The notes: generated by a model not told the origin, from the sequence alone. Shown: positions 44,597-53,131, counted from the first letter of the stretch. The stretch is DNA of 64,000 bases from Tepidiphilus succinatimandens (GCF_006503695.1 NZ_SBIK01000001.1:225759-289758); one strand, 5' to 3'. Program-made: numbers and translations.

Positions 44597-45367
44597 TCAG
44601 ATAAAGTGCGCGCCAACATCCGGCGCAGGCTCGCCGCCGCCAGCACCCTTGCCCTGCGCCTCGAGCCGTGAAAGTCGCGCATCCAGCTCGGAGAGCGTCT
44701 TGTCCTTCTCGGCCAGAGATTTCTTGAGCGTCTCGATCTCGGATTCCTTCTCGGTCACCGCCTTCTTGAGCTCAGCCATTGCTTCACGGTCATCTTCGGC
44801 TTGCGCCGCCTTTACCGTCTCATCCAATACCTCGCGCACGATGGCGCGCACCTCGTCATGCGTCATATCCCGCTCCTTCTGGAAAAACCGATGGAAAAAA
44901 CGCTTGCTGCTGGCGATGCGCGCTGTGCCCGCGAGACTCAGACCTTCCACCGCTCCGGACGCGATCTCCTGCCATAGCGCCTCATCCTCTACCTGGATGC
45001 CCACCGCCCAAGCCCCTGGCTTCTCGTCGGCAAAGATCGGATCGCCGCTTCGCACGATCCAGCTCTCGGCCACGAAAGCGGGCACAGGCTCGAATCCGTG
45101 CTCCACGTCCACCGCCCGCGCGCGTGCCTCGCGCATGAACGCATCGGCCGCCTTGCGGATCGTCTCCGCATCGGCATAGTCGCCATGCGCATCCACGTCA
45201 TCAGGCGCATACACGATCCCATAGACGCGGTGCAGTTGCGAGTCGGCCTTGAGTAGCCGAACGCCTCCGCCGCGCGAATCGAGCGCCTTGAGGATCACCC
45301 CGCGCCCGTTGGCCGGGCGCTTGACCAGTGAAATCCACTCCACGGTGAGATCAGTGAGCTTTGCCAT
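44597..45367 (-). CDS. Prohead serine protease XkdF-like with scaffold tail
   Basis: A 256-aa protein. The N-terminal domain (WISLVKRPANGRGVILKA, YGIVYAPDDVDAHGDYADAETI, DVEHGFEPVPAFVAESWIV) matches the XkdF/S78-type prohead protease group. The C-terminal 90 residues form a coiled coil (LKKAVTEKESEIETLKKSLAEKDKTLSELDARLSRLE), suited to scaffolding. The ATG at 45367 gives MAKLTDLTVEW. It is divergent from the portal gene. Confidence 0.88.
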   Translation of the reverse strand: MAKLTDLTVEWISLVKRPANGRGVILKALDSRGGGVRLLKADSQLHRVYGIVYAPDDVDAHGDYADAETIRKAADAFMREARARAVDVEHGFEPVPAFVAESWIVRSGDPIFADEKPGAWAVGIQVEDEALWQEIASGAVEGLSLAGTARIASSKRFFHRFFQKERDMTHDEVRAIVREVLDETVKAAQAEDDREAMAELKKAVTEKESEIETLKKSLAEKDKTLSELDARLSRLEAQGKGAGGGEPAPDVGAHFI

Positions 45368-45409
45368 GCGATCAGTGTCGCGCATTCGCCGTCGTCCGTG
45401 CGCATGTCT

Positions 45410-45425
45410 TCACCATATATGGTGA
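45410..45425. promoter_or_regulatory. 16-bp perfect palindrome in divergent late-gene control region
   Basis: TCACCATATATGGTGA lies near the middle of the 100-bp gap between the protease gene (minus) and the portal gene (plus). A perfect dyad here is a good candidate operator for a phage late activator (Mor/C-like) or repressor acting on both transcripts. Binding partner unknown. Confidence 0.6.
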
Positions 45426-45467
45426 TCGGCTGGCAGCAAGGCCGGACGCGCGATGGATACTTGACGC

Positions 45468-46589
45468 ATGCACATCGACCTCATCAAGTCAACCGCGCTA
45501 GACGCCATCGCTGCCGCTGCGCAACCCGGAGAACGGCCGTGGCCGGTGGCTCCAGCCCGCATCGCTGCCTGGTGCGCAGCCGACGCCACCCATGCGCGCG
45601 CCCTGCAGCTCAAGGCCGAAGGCATCGCCAGCGGGGGACTCATCGGTCCGGCCGCTGACCGCGCGCTCGAGCTCCTCGGCGGCGCTGCCGCACTCATCGA
45701 GTGCGCACTGGATCTGGAAACCTACGGCAACCTCTTCCTCGAACGCGTCAAGGACGGCCGTGGCCGGCTCGCCGCGCTGCGCCGCCTGCCCGCCTGGAGC
45801 ATGGCGCTAAAAGAGCGCGACGGGTTTCGCCAGCGCGTCTGGAACGGTCAAAAAGAAGTCGTCACCGACTACGCGCCCGATGAAGTCGCCTGGCTCAAAC
45901 TCCCCACCGTCGCCCCGGGATGGTATGGGCAACCGTCATGGATCGCCGCATCCGGCGTCATCGAGCTGCTCGATGCCATCACCCGCTACAACACGCGATT
46001 CTTCGAGCACAACGCCGTGCCAGATCACCTTATCAAGGTCTCCGGCGGTAGCCTCACTGACACGCAGAAAGAAGCCATCAGGGGATTCTTCCAAAGCGAA
46101 TTCAAAGGGCTTTCCAACGCCCGCAAAACCCTGTTCATCGCGCTCTCCGAGGGCCAGACGCTCGAGATTACGCCCGTTGCCCAACCCAACGACGGCAAAT
46201 TCATCGAGCTCTACAAGACGGCGCGCGAAGTACTCCCTGCCGCCCACGGCGTTCCGCCGCGCCTCTTGGGGATCGCCACGCCGGGCGCGCTTGGCGGGCT
46301 ATCCGAAGTGGCGCAACAGATGCACATGTTCGAGACCTTCACTCTCGCCCCGCGCCGACGCCTGCTCGCGGGATTTCTACGCCGCGAAACGGGACTCGAC
46401 ATCGACCTGGCCGTGATCGACCTCACCCCGCCAGGGCAGGACATCGCTGCGCTGCCGCCGCTTATCGCCGCCGGCGTCATGACGCCTGACGAAGCGCGAG
46501 CCTGGATCGACCTTCCGGTCGTCACGCAGAAGTCCGCCGAGATCGATGGCGAACTCGCCGCCGCGCTGCTCGCCGCCATGGGCGGCTGA
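45468..46589 (+). CDS. Portal protein (P2 gpQ / PBSX type)
   Basis: A 373-aa portal protein: DLETYGNLFLERVKDGRGRLAALRRLPAWSM, YGQPSWIAASGVIELLDAITRYNTRFFEHNAVPDHLIKVSGG and REVLPAAHGVPPRLLGIATPGALGG, the hallmark end of P2 gpQ. The N-terminus is slightly short for the family. First gene of the plus-strand block; overlaps the terminase by one base. Confidence 0.94.
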   Translation: MHIDLIKSTALDAIAAAAQPGERPWPVAPARIAAWCAADATHARALQLKAEGIASGGLIGPAADRALELLGGAAALIECALDLETYGNLFLERVKDGRGRLAALRRLPAWSMALKERDGFRQRVWNGQKEVVTDYAPDEVAWLKLPTVAPGWYGQPSWIAASGVIELLDAITRYNTRFFEHNAVPDHLIKVSGGSLTDTQKEAIRGFFQSEFKGLSNARKTLFIALSEGQTLEITPVAQPNDGKFIELYKTAREVLPAAHGVPPRLLGIATPGALGGLSEVAQQMHMFETFTLAPRRRLLAGFLRRETGLDIDLAVIDLTPPGQDIAALPPLIAAGVMTPDEARAWIDLPVVTQKSAEIDGELAAALLAAMGG

Positions 46590-48373
46590 TGGGGCGACGA
46601 ATGAAGCTTGACCAAGCAACCATCGCCGACATCGTGCAGCGAATTCGCCAAGGGAAAACGCTCAGGGAAGTCGCCGCCGAAACCGGCCATGCCTACGGCA
46701 CCATCCAGCGCATCGCCGCGCGCAACATCGGCCCTGGCCTGACGGGGAAACGTCCGCGCTACAACGACGACATCCGTCATGAGGCCCGCCGCCGATACAT
46801 GACGGGCGAGCCCATCGCGCTGATTGCCAAAGCCGTCGGCGTGCACGAGAACACCCTCCGCGCTTGGGCGCGCGACTACGGCTGGCGCGAAGAACTCGCC
46901 CAGCTGCGCCAGATGCCAAGCCATCTCGACGAAGAAATCGCCCGCACCGTAGCGCTTTTGCGCCAGAGCAAAGGTGGAAAGGAATCGCACAGGCTCGCCA
47001 TGCGCCTGCGCATGCTGCAAAAGGCGCGCGATGGCCTGCTCAAATCCCAGCCAAAGCCCCGCGACATCCCGCGCGTGGCCACAGCCCACCATGCCGATCT
47101 GCTCGCTCGAGCGCTATCAGACGACTATGGGCTTTTACCCTACCAGCGCGCATTCCTCGCCGACGACGCGCGATTTCGCTGCGTGCTCAAGGCGCGCCAG
47201 ATCGGCTTTACCTACCTCATCGGCCTATCTGCCGCGATGGGGCTCGCCGCCGGGCGCGATCAGGTCATCGTCTCGGCCTCCGAAGACCAAGCAGCGCTCG
47301 TCATGCAGCACCTTCGCGACCATGCCGAACGGCTGGGACTCGACATCGAACACGACACCGACCGTCAGGTGCGCATCGCGGGGTCTACTGCCACCGCCTT
47401 GTCCACCAACTGGCGCACCGCGCAGGGCTACACGGGCGACGTCTGGTTCGATGAATTCGCCTGGGCACCACGCCCGGATCAACTATGGGGCGCCATCGTG
47501 CCCGCCATCACACGCGTTGGCGGACGCGTCACCGTCTGCTCCACCCCATGGGTGCCCGGAAACCTCTTCTGGAAGATCGCCACCAATCATCAAGGCAAGT
47601 ATTCCTACTTCTCCCGCACCACCATCACCATCCACGACGCCATCGCCCAAGGCATGCCGCTACCAGGAGGACTGGACGAACTGCGACTCCTGTTCGATGC
47701 CGCCTCATGGGCCATGTTCTACGAGTGCCAATGGGCCGAGGAAGAAGGTGCGATCCTGCCATGGGGCCTGCTCGACGAACTCGCGCAAGACATGCCCTCG
47801 CCCGCAGGCAACAAGCGTGGCGCTGCGCCGCGCTTTGGCCGCATCCGCATCGGCATCGACCTCGGGCGCGTCGCCGACCGCACCGTCATCGTCATCGTGG
47901 GCGAATCCTTCGACCCTATCGCCGACGTCGGCACCGGCCACTATCGCGTGCTCGCCTGGCACAGCCTCCATCAGGCCGACTTTGCCACCCAGCGACGCCA
48001 CATCGAAGAGGCCATCGCCCGCTGGCAGCCGGAACGCGTCGACATCGACCGCTCAGGGCTGGGTTGGCAGCTCGCCGAAGAACTGGCCCGCGCCCATCCC
48101 GGGGTCGTACAACCGCGCGCCTTCACCGCGCCCATGAAAGAACGCCTGGCGCTGGGGCTGATGCGATTGGCCGAACAAAAACGGCTGGCCATCCCGCGCG
48201 ACTCAGCCCTCATGGCTAGCCTCCATGCCGTAAGACGCCTGCCGTCCGGCAACAGCATCAAATACGACGCCCCGCGCGATGCCTCGGGCCACGGCGATGC
48301 CTTCTGGGCGCTGGCCCTCGCGCTCGACGGAGCAACCCCCATCAGCCGCACCACGGAGGTCGAGCTATGGTAA
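46589..48373 (+). CDS. Terminase, fused small-type HTH and large ATPase-nuclease
   Basis: A 594-aa protein. Residues 1-150 contain two HTH-like units (GKTLREVAAETGHAYGTIQRIAAR and EPIALIAKAVGVHENTLRAWARDYGW) resembling a small terminase. The rest is the large subunit: KARQIGFTY (P2-type Walker A), DVWFDEFAWAP (Walker B) and an RNase-H-like nuclease with IGIDLGRVADRTV and DASGHGDAFWALALALDG. No separate small terminase gene is seen. It packages DNA into the prohead. Confidence 0.92.
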   Translation: MGRRMKLDQATIADIVQRIRQGKTLREVAAETGHAYGTIQRIAARNIGPGLTGKRPRYNDDIRHEARRRYMTGEPIALIAKAVGVHENTLRAWARDYGWREELAQLRQMPSHLDEEIARTVALLRQSKGGKESHRLAMRLRMLQKARDGLLKSQPKPRDIPRVATAHHADLLARALSDDYGLLPYQRAFLADDARFRCVLKARQIGFTYLIGLSAAMGLAAGRDQVIVSASEDQAALVMQHLRDHAERLGLDIEHDTDRQVRIAGSTATALSTNWRTAQGYTGDVWFDEFAWAPRPDQLWGAIVPAITRVGGRVTVCSTPWVPGNLFWKIATNHQGKYSYFSRTTITIHDAIAQGMPLPGGLDELRLLFDAASWAMFYECQWAEEEGAILPWGLLDELAQDMPSPAGNKRGAAPRFGRIRIGIDLGRVADRTVIVIVGESFDPIADVGTGHYRVLAWHSLHQADFATQRRHIEEAIARWQPERVDIDRSGLGWQLAEELARAHPGVVQPRAFTAPMKERLALGLMRLAEQKRLAIPRDSALMASLHAVRRLPSGNSIKYDAPRDASGHGDAFWALALALDGATPISRTTEVELW

Positions 48374-48807
48374 AACCCATAGACACCCGACAGCTCATCG
48401 GCCAGCTCGCCGCCCAGATCGAAGAGATCGCCACCCGCCAAGGCAGAATCCCCTACCGCACCGGGCAACTGCAAAAGAGCATCACATCCCAAGTGCTCTC
48501 CGACACCGAAGCCGTGGTCGGCAGCAATCTCTTCTACGCCCGTTTCGTTCACGACGGCACCGGCATCTATGGGCCGCTACAGCGAAAAATCACGCCCAGA
48601 CGCAAGAAGGCGCTTTATTGGAAAGACGCGGCGCATCCGGTCAAATCCGTGCGCGGGCAAAAACCGCAGCCCTTCCTCGCTGAAGCAGTGGAAGAATTCG
48701 CCCGGGTTGGCCCCGCCCCCGCCATCATCGATCGCTTCGGCCGCGACGTGGCCGATGCCATCGCGCTCGAACTCCAACGGCAAGGGCTGGAGGTCAAGCG
48801 CGGATGA
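48367..48807 (+). CDS. HK97 gp10-like / virion morphogenesis protein
   Basis: A 146-aa protein with TGQLQKSITSQVLSDTEAVVGSNLFYARFVHDGTG, the pattern of gp10-type head-tail connector proteins, and a helical C-half. Overlaps the terminase by 7 bp and the endolysin by ATGA. Confidence 0.82.
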   Translation: MVKPIDTRQLIGQLAAQIEEIATRQGRIPYRTGQLQKSITSQVLSDTEAVVGSNLFYARFVHDGTGIYGPLQRKITPRRKKALYWKDAAHPVKSVRGQKPQPFLAEAVEEFARVGPAPAIIDRFGRDVADAIALELQRQGLEVKRG

Positions 48808-49286
48808 AACGCACCCTCATCACCAGCATCGGCGCATCCGCCATCGCCGTTGGCCTCATCGCTGGGTTCGAAGGCTACCGCGGAAAAGCCTACGACGACG
48901 GTGTCGGCGTGCAAACCGTAGGGTTTGGATCAACCCGCCACCCATCCGGCCAGCCGGTCACGGCTGGCGATACCGTCACCCCCGAGCGAGCCGTGGTTAT
49001 GCTAGCCAATGATGCAGACCGTATTGCCCGCGAGCTCGCCGCCTGTATCGGCAACGTGCCGCTTTACAAACACGAGTGGGACGCCTATGTCTCGTGGGCC
49101 TACAACGTCGGCGCATCCTCCGCCTGCCGTTCCACGCTCGTCAAAAAACTGAAACAGCAACCGCCCGACTACGAAGGCGCCTGCCGTGAACTCCTCAAAT
49201 GGGACAAAGCCGGCGGCCGCGTCCTGCCCGGACTCAAAAAGCGACGCGAGGCCGAATATCGCCTCTGCATCGGAGAAACCAAATGA
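48804..49286 (+). CDS. Endolysin, SAR-type lysozyme (GH24)
   Basis: A 160-aa T4-like muramidase. Catalytic triad E23, D32 and T38 (FEGYRGKAYDDGVGVQTVGFG) with the T4 spacing. The N-terminal segment (LITSIGASAIAVGLIAG) is a weakly hydrophobic signal-anchor-release helix directly before the catalytic Glu, as in phage 21 R. It degrades peptidoglycan at lysis. It overlaps Rz by ATGA. Confidence 0.94.
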   Translation: MKRTLITSIGASAIAVGLIAGFEGYRGKAYDDGVGVQTVGFGSTRHPSGQPVTAGDTVTPERAVVMLANDADRIARELAACIGNVPLYKHEWDAYVSWAYNVGASSACRSTLVKKLKQQPPDYEGACRELLKWDKAGGRVLPGLKKRREAEYRLCIGETK

Positions 49287-49819
49287 CCCAGATACGCATG
49301 ATGGTCATCGCCGTCGCGCTCATGGCCGCATTCACTACCGGCGTCTTCCTCAAAGGGCGAGCAGACGCCGCCAACATCGCGCGGATTCAAGGTGAGATAC
49401 AAGCCATGCGCGCAGCCTATGCCGAAGAAAAGCGCCAGCAAGCCGAATCCGCGGCACGAGCCATCGCCGCTGCGCAAAAGGCCGCCGACGACGCCGCCTC
49501 GCGTGCAGCGCGCCTGCAAACCCGCCTCGAAGAGGAGAAAAACCGTGTCAAAACCGCGTTATATGGGCTCTCTGACCGCCCTTGCCTTGGCAGCGATGCT
49601 CTCGGCCTGCTCGAGCAATCCCCCGGCATTGCCCTGTCCGCGCCCGCCGGCAAGCCTGCTGGCGCCCCTTCCAGCGCTTCCGCCTCTACCGGTGACCAAC
49701 CCCACGCCAGCGAGCGCGACCTCGCCCTCTGGATCAACGACGCCGCCGCCCTATACGAAACCTGCCGTGCCCGCATCGACGCACTGAGGGAATGGGGAGA
49801 AAAACTCGATGGCCGATGA
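49283..49819 (+). CDS. Rz-like inner-membrane spanin
   Basis: A 178-aa protein with one N-terminal membrane helix (MMVIAVALMAAFTTGVFLKG) and a long periplasmic coiled coil (EIQAMRAAYAEEKRQQAESAARAIAAAQKAADDAASRAARLQ). This is the i-spanin architecture that fuses the inner and outer membranes at lysis. Rz1 is nested in another frame. Confidence 0.9.
   Translation: MTQIRMMVIAVALMAAFTTGVFLKGRADAANIARIQGEIQAMRAAYAEEKRQQAESAARAIAAAQKAADDAASRAARLQTRLEEEKNRVKTALYGLSDRPCLGSDALGLLEQSPGIALSAPAGKPAGAPSSASASTGDQPHASERDLALWINDAAALYETCRARIDALREWGEKLDGR
49545..49787 (+). CDS. Rz1-like outer-membrane spanin lipoprotein, nested in Rz
   Basis: An 80-aa frame inside Rz. The GTG at 49545 follows GAGGAGAAAAACC, a strong ribosome site. 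It encodes a lipoprotein signal with lipobox LSAC (Cys about 22) and a mature part rich in proline (NPPALPCPRPPASLLAPLPALPPLP), the classic o-spanin design. It pairs with Rz to disrupt the outer membrane. Confidence 0.88.
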   Translation: MSKPRYMGSLTALALAAMLSACSSNPPALPCPRPPASLLAPLPALPPLPVTNPTPASATSPSGSTTPPPYTKPAVPASTH

Positions 49820-50015
49820 TGCAGACCGCGCGCAAGACCGCATGGAATGGGAAGAATCCTTGCGCCGACGCATGCCCCTGCCGCAGGGGCCGAAACCTAC
49901 CGGTTACTGCCTGTGGTGCGAATCCACTCTGCCACCAGACCGGCGCTGGTGCGACGCCGACTGCCGCGACCACTGGCAGCGCTACCAGCGGGCGGATGGC
50001 CGCCTACACCAGTAA
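49809..50015 (+). CDS. Small zinc-finger phage protein
   Basis: A 68-aa protein with CLWCESTLPPDRRWCDADCRDHWQ, a Cys4 zinc site (CxxC-x11-CxxxC). It starts 11 bp before the Rz stop. Related small zinc proteins follow lysis genes in other phages. The function is unknown; it is not a clear TraR/DksA member. Confidence 0.75.
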   Translation: MADDADRAQDRMEWEESLRRRMPLPQGPKPTGYCLWCESTLPPDRRWCDADCRDHWQRYQRADGRLHQ

Positions 50016-50016
50016 G

Positions 50017-50046
50017 AGGACGGTATCACTGGCACTCTGCCGTCCT
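50017..50046. terminator. Hairpin between convergent transcripts
   Basis: AGGACGG (50017-50023) pairs with CCGTCCT (50040-50046) across a 16-base loop, just after the last plus-strand gene and before the end of the converging minus-strand gene. No T-run follows, so intrinsic termination is uncertain. Confidence 0.4.
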
Positions 50047-50105
50047 TGCCCAAGAGGGGCGACCGATCATGAACGCCACATCCTCGTTGAAATCGCCTCA
50101 AGCCT

Positions 50106-51020
50106 TCATTCCGCCCGGCCAAGATACGCCACCGTGCGCGTGCGGCACCGAAAGTGATACGGCGGCAACCCAACGTTACCAGGCAACCGATCCGTCGGCG
50201 TCCCGGAAAAATCCGTCCCATCCGGCAGCATCGGCCAAGCCGACATGGCCGCATCCATCCGCCCGGCCGCCACCGCATCCAGATACGCCGCGCGCTGCCC
50301 CATCATACGGCTGACCGCGATCACCCGCCCGTGCAGGCTGCGGCAAATAGCCGTCGTTCGCTCATCCATGCGCGCCCGGATTTGCACATACTCGATGCCC
50401 GCCTGCGCGTAGCCCCCAATGCGCCCCATCTCGCGCGTCTTGGTCGCCATCGCATCCGCGGCGAGCTCCCAATAGCTCCGCCCTTTCTCATCGATTCCTG
50501 CAAACGCCTCGCGCAGCCGCTCGGCCATCTGCGCATACGTCATGCCACGCTCGAAGTATTCCGTCACCGCGTCGGAAAGCCGCTTTTGCGTGAACGCGTC
50601 CCACGACCGCCCGATCCAGTACAAATCCCCGCGCTGCGCCAACTCGAGTGCTGCGCGGTCGGGCAGATCGAATCGATAATCGATCCCGGCGGCTCGCGCC
50701 GCCTCTTGCCCGCCAACGCGCCAGATCGCCTCGGAGAGCGTCACAACCGGGCCATCCAGCAATCGCGGCAACGCGGCAGGGCCAACCTCGGCCTCGAACT
50801 CGGAAAGGATTCTCGCTCCGTCGCGCGACTCATCGAAGGTTTCAGCAGGCGTCGCCTCCAACAACCGCAAAGCGCGCGCCGCCGCCTCACGATAGCCCTG
50901 CGTCCATGTCCGCGTGATTACCATCTGCAGCCGTCGTGCCAGCCGCTCCCACGCCTGACTGTCCTTCACCAGTACCGCGATCAGACGCTCTTTCAGCGCG
51001 CCATACATCTCTTCCATCAT
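50106..51020 (-). CDS. Minor head protein (Mu gpF / SPP1 gp7 family)
   Basis: A 304-aa phage head morphogenesis protein. The C-terminal domain has MGRIGGYAQAGIEYVQIRARMDERTTAICRSLHGRVI and the closing motif GLPPYHFRCRTRTVAYL, typical of the gp7/gpF group. The ATG at 51020 follows GGGAAGAGC; a longer start at 51056 is possible. It lies on the early-gene strand, away from the portal and terminase. It overlaps the zinc-ribbon gene by about 130 bp. Confidence 0.88.
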   Translation of the reverse strand: MMEEMYGALKERLIAVLVKDSQAWERLARRLQMVITRTWTQGYREAAARALRLLEATPAETFDESRDGARILSEFEAEVGPAALPRLLDGPVVTLSEAIWRVGGQEAARAAGIDYRFDLPDRAALELAQRGDLYWIGRSWDAFTQKRLSDAVTEYFERGMTYAQMAERLREAFAGIDEKGRSYWELAADAMATKTREMGRIGGYAQAGIEYVQIRARMDERTTAICRSLHGRVIAVSRMMGQRAAYLDAVAAGRMDAAMSAWPMLPDGTDFSGTPTDRLPGNVGLPPYHFRCRTRTVAYLGRAE

Positions 51021-51144
51021 GCTCTTCCCACGTTCGAAACCGCGCCCCGCAGGCACGGCATGCCCGCCATCGACGAACCAATCCCTCTACCCGCTGCGTG
51101 CAAGTTACATACACATCGCGTGAGCCACACGCCGGGCACTTCAT
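50887..51144 (-). CDS. Zinc-ribbon regulatory-type protein
   Basis: An 85-aa frame with CPACGSRDVYVTCTQRVEGLVRRWRACRACGARFRTWEE, a Cys4 zinc ribbon like that of NrdR or small phage regulators (Com/Ogr-like). The start overlaps the upstream stop by ATGA. Its C-terminal half lies over the start of the minor head gene in another frame and is low-complexity, so only the first ~50 residues may matter. Confidence 0.65.
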   Translation of the reverse strand: MKCPACGSRDVYVTCTQRVEGLVRRWRACRACGARFRTWEEHDGRDVWRAERASDRGTGEGQSGVGAAGTTAADGNHADMDAGLS

Positions 51145-51521
51145 TGCATGCCTCTGGTGAGCGCTTCCCGCGCCTTGGCCAGCATCTCACGCACCCGCGC
51201 GCGCTCTTCTTCCGTCGGCGCAGGAGGCGGAAGCGCCTGCTGCGGCTGCCGCGCAGGCAACGCATCGAGCAAGAGCTTCGGCGCCGGCCATCGATCGCAG
51301 GTCGTTTCCAGTACATCGAATGCCGCATGAATGCGTGGCGCATCGAGCCGCTCATCGGCCATCGGCAAACGTGCCGCGATGATTTCCGCCCACAACTGCA
51401 CCACCGCCCCCATCGACCGACCAAGAGGGCGGCCTTCCAGGCCAAGAATCACCAGGCGCTCCATGCGCGCCTTGACGATCTCCAGCATCCACGAAGGAAC
51501 GATTGCGTTATTCGTCATCAT
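51141..51521 (-). CDS. Phage early-region protein, unknown
   Basis: A 126-aa protein (NNAIVPSWMLEIVKARMERLVILGLEGRPLGRSMGAVVQLWAEII) with a Pro-rich linker and a helical end (EEERARVREMLAKAREALTRG). Start ATG 51521, overlapping the previous gene by 14 bp. No known family recognised. Confidence 0.7.
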   Translation of the reverse strand: MMTNNAIVPSWMLEIVKARMERLVILGLEGRPLGRSMGAVVQLWAEIIAARLPMADERLDAPRIHAAFDVLETTCDRWPAPKLLLDALPARQPQQALPPPAPTEEERARVREMLAKAREALTRGMQ

Positions 51522-52017
51522 GTAACCCAATCTGATTTGGGTGATGATCGTCTGGCCTGGCTGGATATTTCTGCCCAACCGACCGGATGGCCAGAATTGC
51601 CTCCTCCGTGGCCGACAGCCGACCGACGATGCGTGGAGCCGCTGACCGCGTCGCGCTTGCAGTTCCAATGCGCGCCGCCACGCTCTCGGCCACACGCCGC
51701 AGATAATTGTGATTCTCGAGCGGCCTGATATCCCCGGCCTCGCGCTTCGCGCGCATCGCCTCCACGGTTTCGGCAAGCGCCGCCGTCAGCACCGCGCCAT
51801 CGTCATGCACTGCCAGTGCCTCGCGCGCCAGCCGCAAGGCCCGCTCCCAAGAAAGCGCCCTCGAGCGCGAGCGAAACAACCCCAAATACGCCACCAGCGG
51901 TCGACCAACGTCGGCATCGAGCCCGGAAAGCAGCCCCATCATCTCACGCGCCGCCCCATCCTCCGCCCACGCCTCCAGGCTCGCCTCGGCATGGCACACC
52001 GGACACCTCAATCGCAT
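51508..52017 (-). CDS. Phage early-region protein with N-terminal zinc pair, unknown
   Basis: A 169-aa protein starting MRLRCPVCHAEASLEAWAEDGAAREMMGLLSGLD, with a CxxCH pair, a helical core (PLVAYLGLFRSRSRALSWERALRLAREALAV) and ENHNYLRRVAESVAAR. Such proteins are conserved next to gemA in Mu-like phages. The function is not known. It overlaps gemA by 10 bp. Confidence 0.72.
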   Translation of the reverse strand: MRLRCPVCHAEASLEAWAEDGAAREMMGLLSGLDADVGRPLVAYLGLFRSRSRALSWERALRLAREALAVHDDGAVLTAALAETVEAMRAKREAGDIRPLENHNYLRRVAESVAARIGTASATRSAAPRIVGRLSATEEAILAIRSVGQKYPARPDDHHPNQIGLHDDE

Positions 52018-52433
52018 GTCCGCGCTCCAGCGCGCTTTTGCTGATAGGCAAGCGCCGCCACCACCTTGCGCAGCAAAGGCGCCGGCACCCAGTCGATCAC
52101 CGCCGGCGCCTCCCCCTGCATCTGCCGGACGATCCCTAGCGCGTAGGCTGGGAAGGGCACATCGAGCGCATGGCACTGCGCCGCGATCTTGGCAATCAGT
52201 GGCGCACGATCCTTCGCCGCCACCACCCGCGCCGCAGGCACGTAAATATCCGCCCCCTTGCGCTTGTAATGCGCGAGCAATCGCATCAGTGCCGCCTCGT
52301 CCATGTCTCGGCAACTCGCCGCCCCCGTCACCGCCAGCTGCACCGTCCGACGCGCATCCTCGTCCAACGCAAGCTGCTTGGCCGCCAGATGCGCCAACGC
52401 GATCAGCTTCTTGCGCTCATTCTGACGATTCAT
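52008..52433 (-). CDS. gemA: GemA-like regulatory protein (gp16/DUF1018 family)
   Basis: A 141-aa protein NRQNERKKLIALAHLAAKQLALDEDARRTVQLAVTGAASCRDMDEAALMRLLAHYKRKG, the DUF1018/Mu gp16 pattern. Mu GemA modulates host gyrase and gene expression. The ATG at 52433 is preferred over the TTG at 52445. Overlaps the next upstream gene by 17 bp. Confidence 0.88.
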   Translation of the reverse strand: MNRQNERKKLIALAHLAAKQLALDEDARRTVQLAVTGAASCRDMDEAALMRLLAHYKRKGADIYVPAARVVAAKDRAPLIAKIAAQCHALDVPFPAYALGIVRQMQGEAPAVIDWVPAPLLRKVVAALAYQQKRAGARTCD

Positions 52434-52608
52434 GGCGATACTCAAGCGCCTCGGCCAGCACTTTCTCTGCCATCCGGTAGGCGGACATCTCGCGCGTACC
52501 AGACGGCATGACGCACATCATGCCAGCCAGAGCGCCCATCAGACGCCGTACGATGGCAGCATCATCGATCGTTGCCATTCCTCTCTCGATCCGCTCGACC
52601 ACGTCCAT
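52417..52608 (-). CDS. Small phage early protein, unknown
   Basis: A 63-aa helical protein (MDVVERIERGMATIDDAAIVRRLMGALAGMM) preceded by AAGGAG. It lies between the 153-aa protein and gemA. No family is recognised. Confidence 0.65.
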   Translation of the reverse strand: MDVVERIERGMATIDDAAIVRRLMGALAGMMCVMPSGTREMSAYRMAEKVLAEALEYRHESSE

Positions 52609-52669
52609 CGAAAACTCCTTCCCTAGTGATACTGCCGGGTGGCCCGCTCGCGCAGGCCACCGAGCCGGA

Positions 52670-53131
52670 TCACTTCTCCGCGCGCCAAGTCACGGAATGG
52701 CTCTTGCCCACCGTCAGGCACTGACGGATCGACGGCGCCAGAGGCTCGTCGGCATTAACCGCCATCTCGATGAGCTTCTGCTCCGGCTTGTAGATGACCT
52801 CCGTTCTCACCAGATCGGTAAAGCGGAACCCAAGCACCCCTTTGAGCCGCTCGGCATCCTCGATTCTCACCGACTCGCGCTCGACCAAGCTCGCCCGGCA
52901 CAGGCCAGACACCACCAGCGCACACCCCGTGCCATGCGCCTCGATCAGCCGGCCATTGATCGCATCCAGTCGCGCCTTGAGCTCATCCATCTGCCGCTTG
53001 ATCTCCCACCCCTCGATCAGGAGCCGAATACTCCCCTCATCGAGCGGCGTCTCGCTCTTGTCGACGAGCTTCACGCCGGAGGGCAACGCCTCCTCGGTCA
53101 CAGTCTTCGTCTTCACTGCTGCTCTTGCCAT
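52670..53131 (-). CDS. Phage early protein, helical, unknown
   Basis: A 153-aa protein with a basic N-terminus (ARAAVKTKTVTEEALPSGVKLVDKS), a helical hairpin (EIKRQMDELKARLDAINGRLIEA) and an alpha/beta C-half. The start at 53131 follows AAAAAAGGAGCG. It sits directly after the B ATPase, where Mu keeps gam and other semi-essential early genes. It is not a recognisable Gam. Confidence 0.75.
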   Translation of the reverse strand: MARAAVKTKTVTEEALPSGVKLVDKSETPLDEGSIRLLIEGWEIKRQMDELKARLDAINGRLIEAHGTGCALVVSGLCRASLVERESVRIEDAERLKGVLGFRFTDLVRTEVIYKPEQKLIEMAVNADEPLAPSIRQCLTVGKSHSVTWRAEK

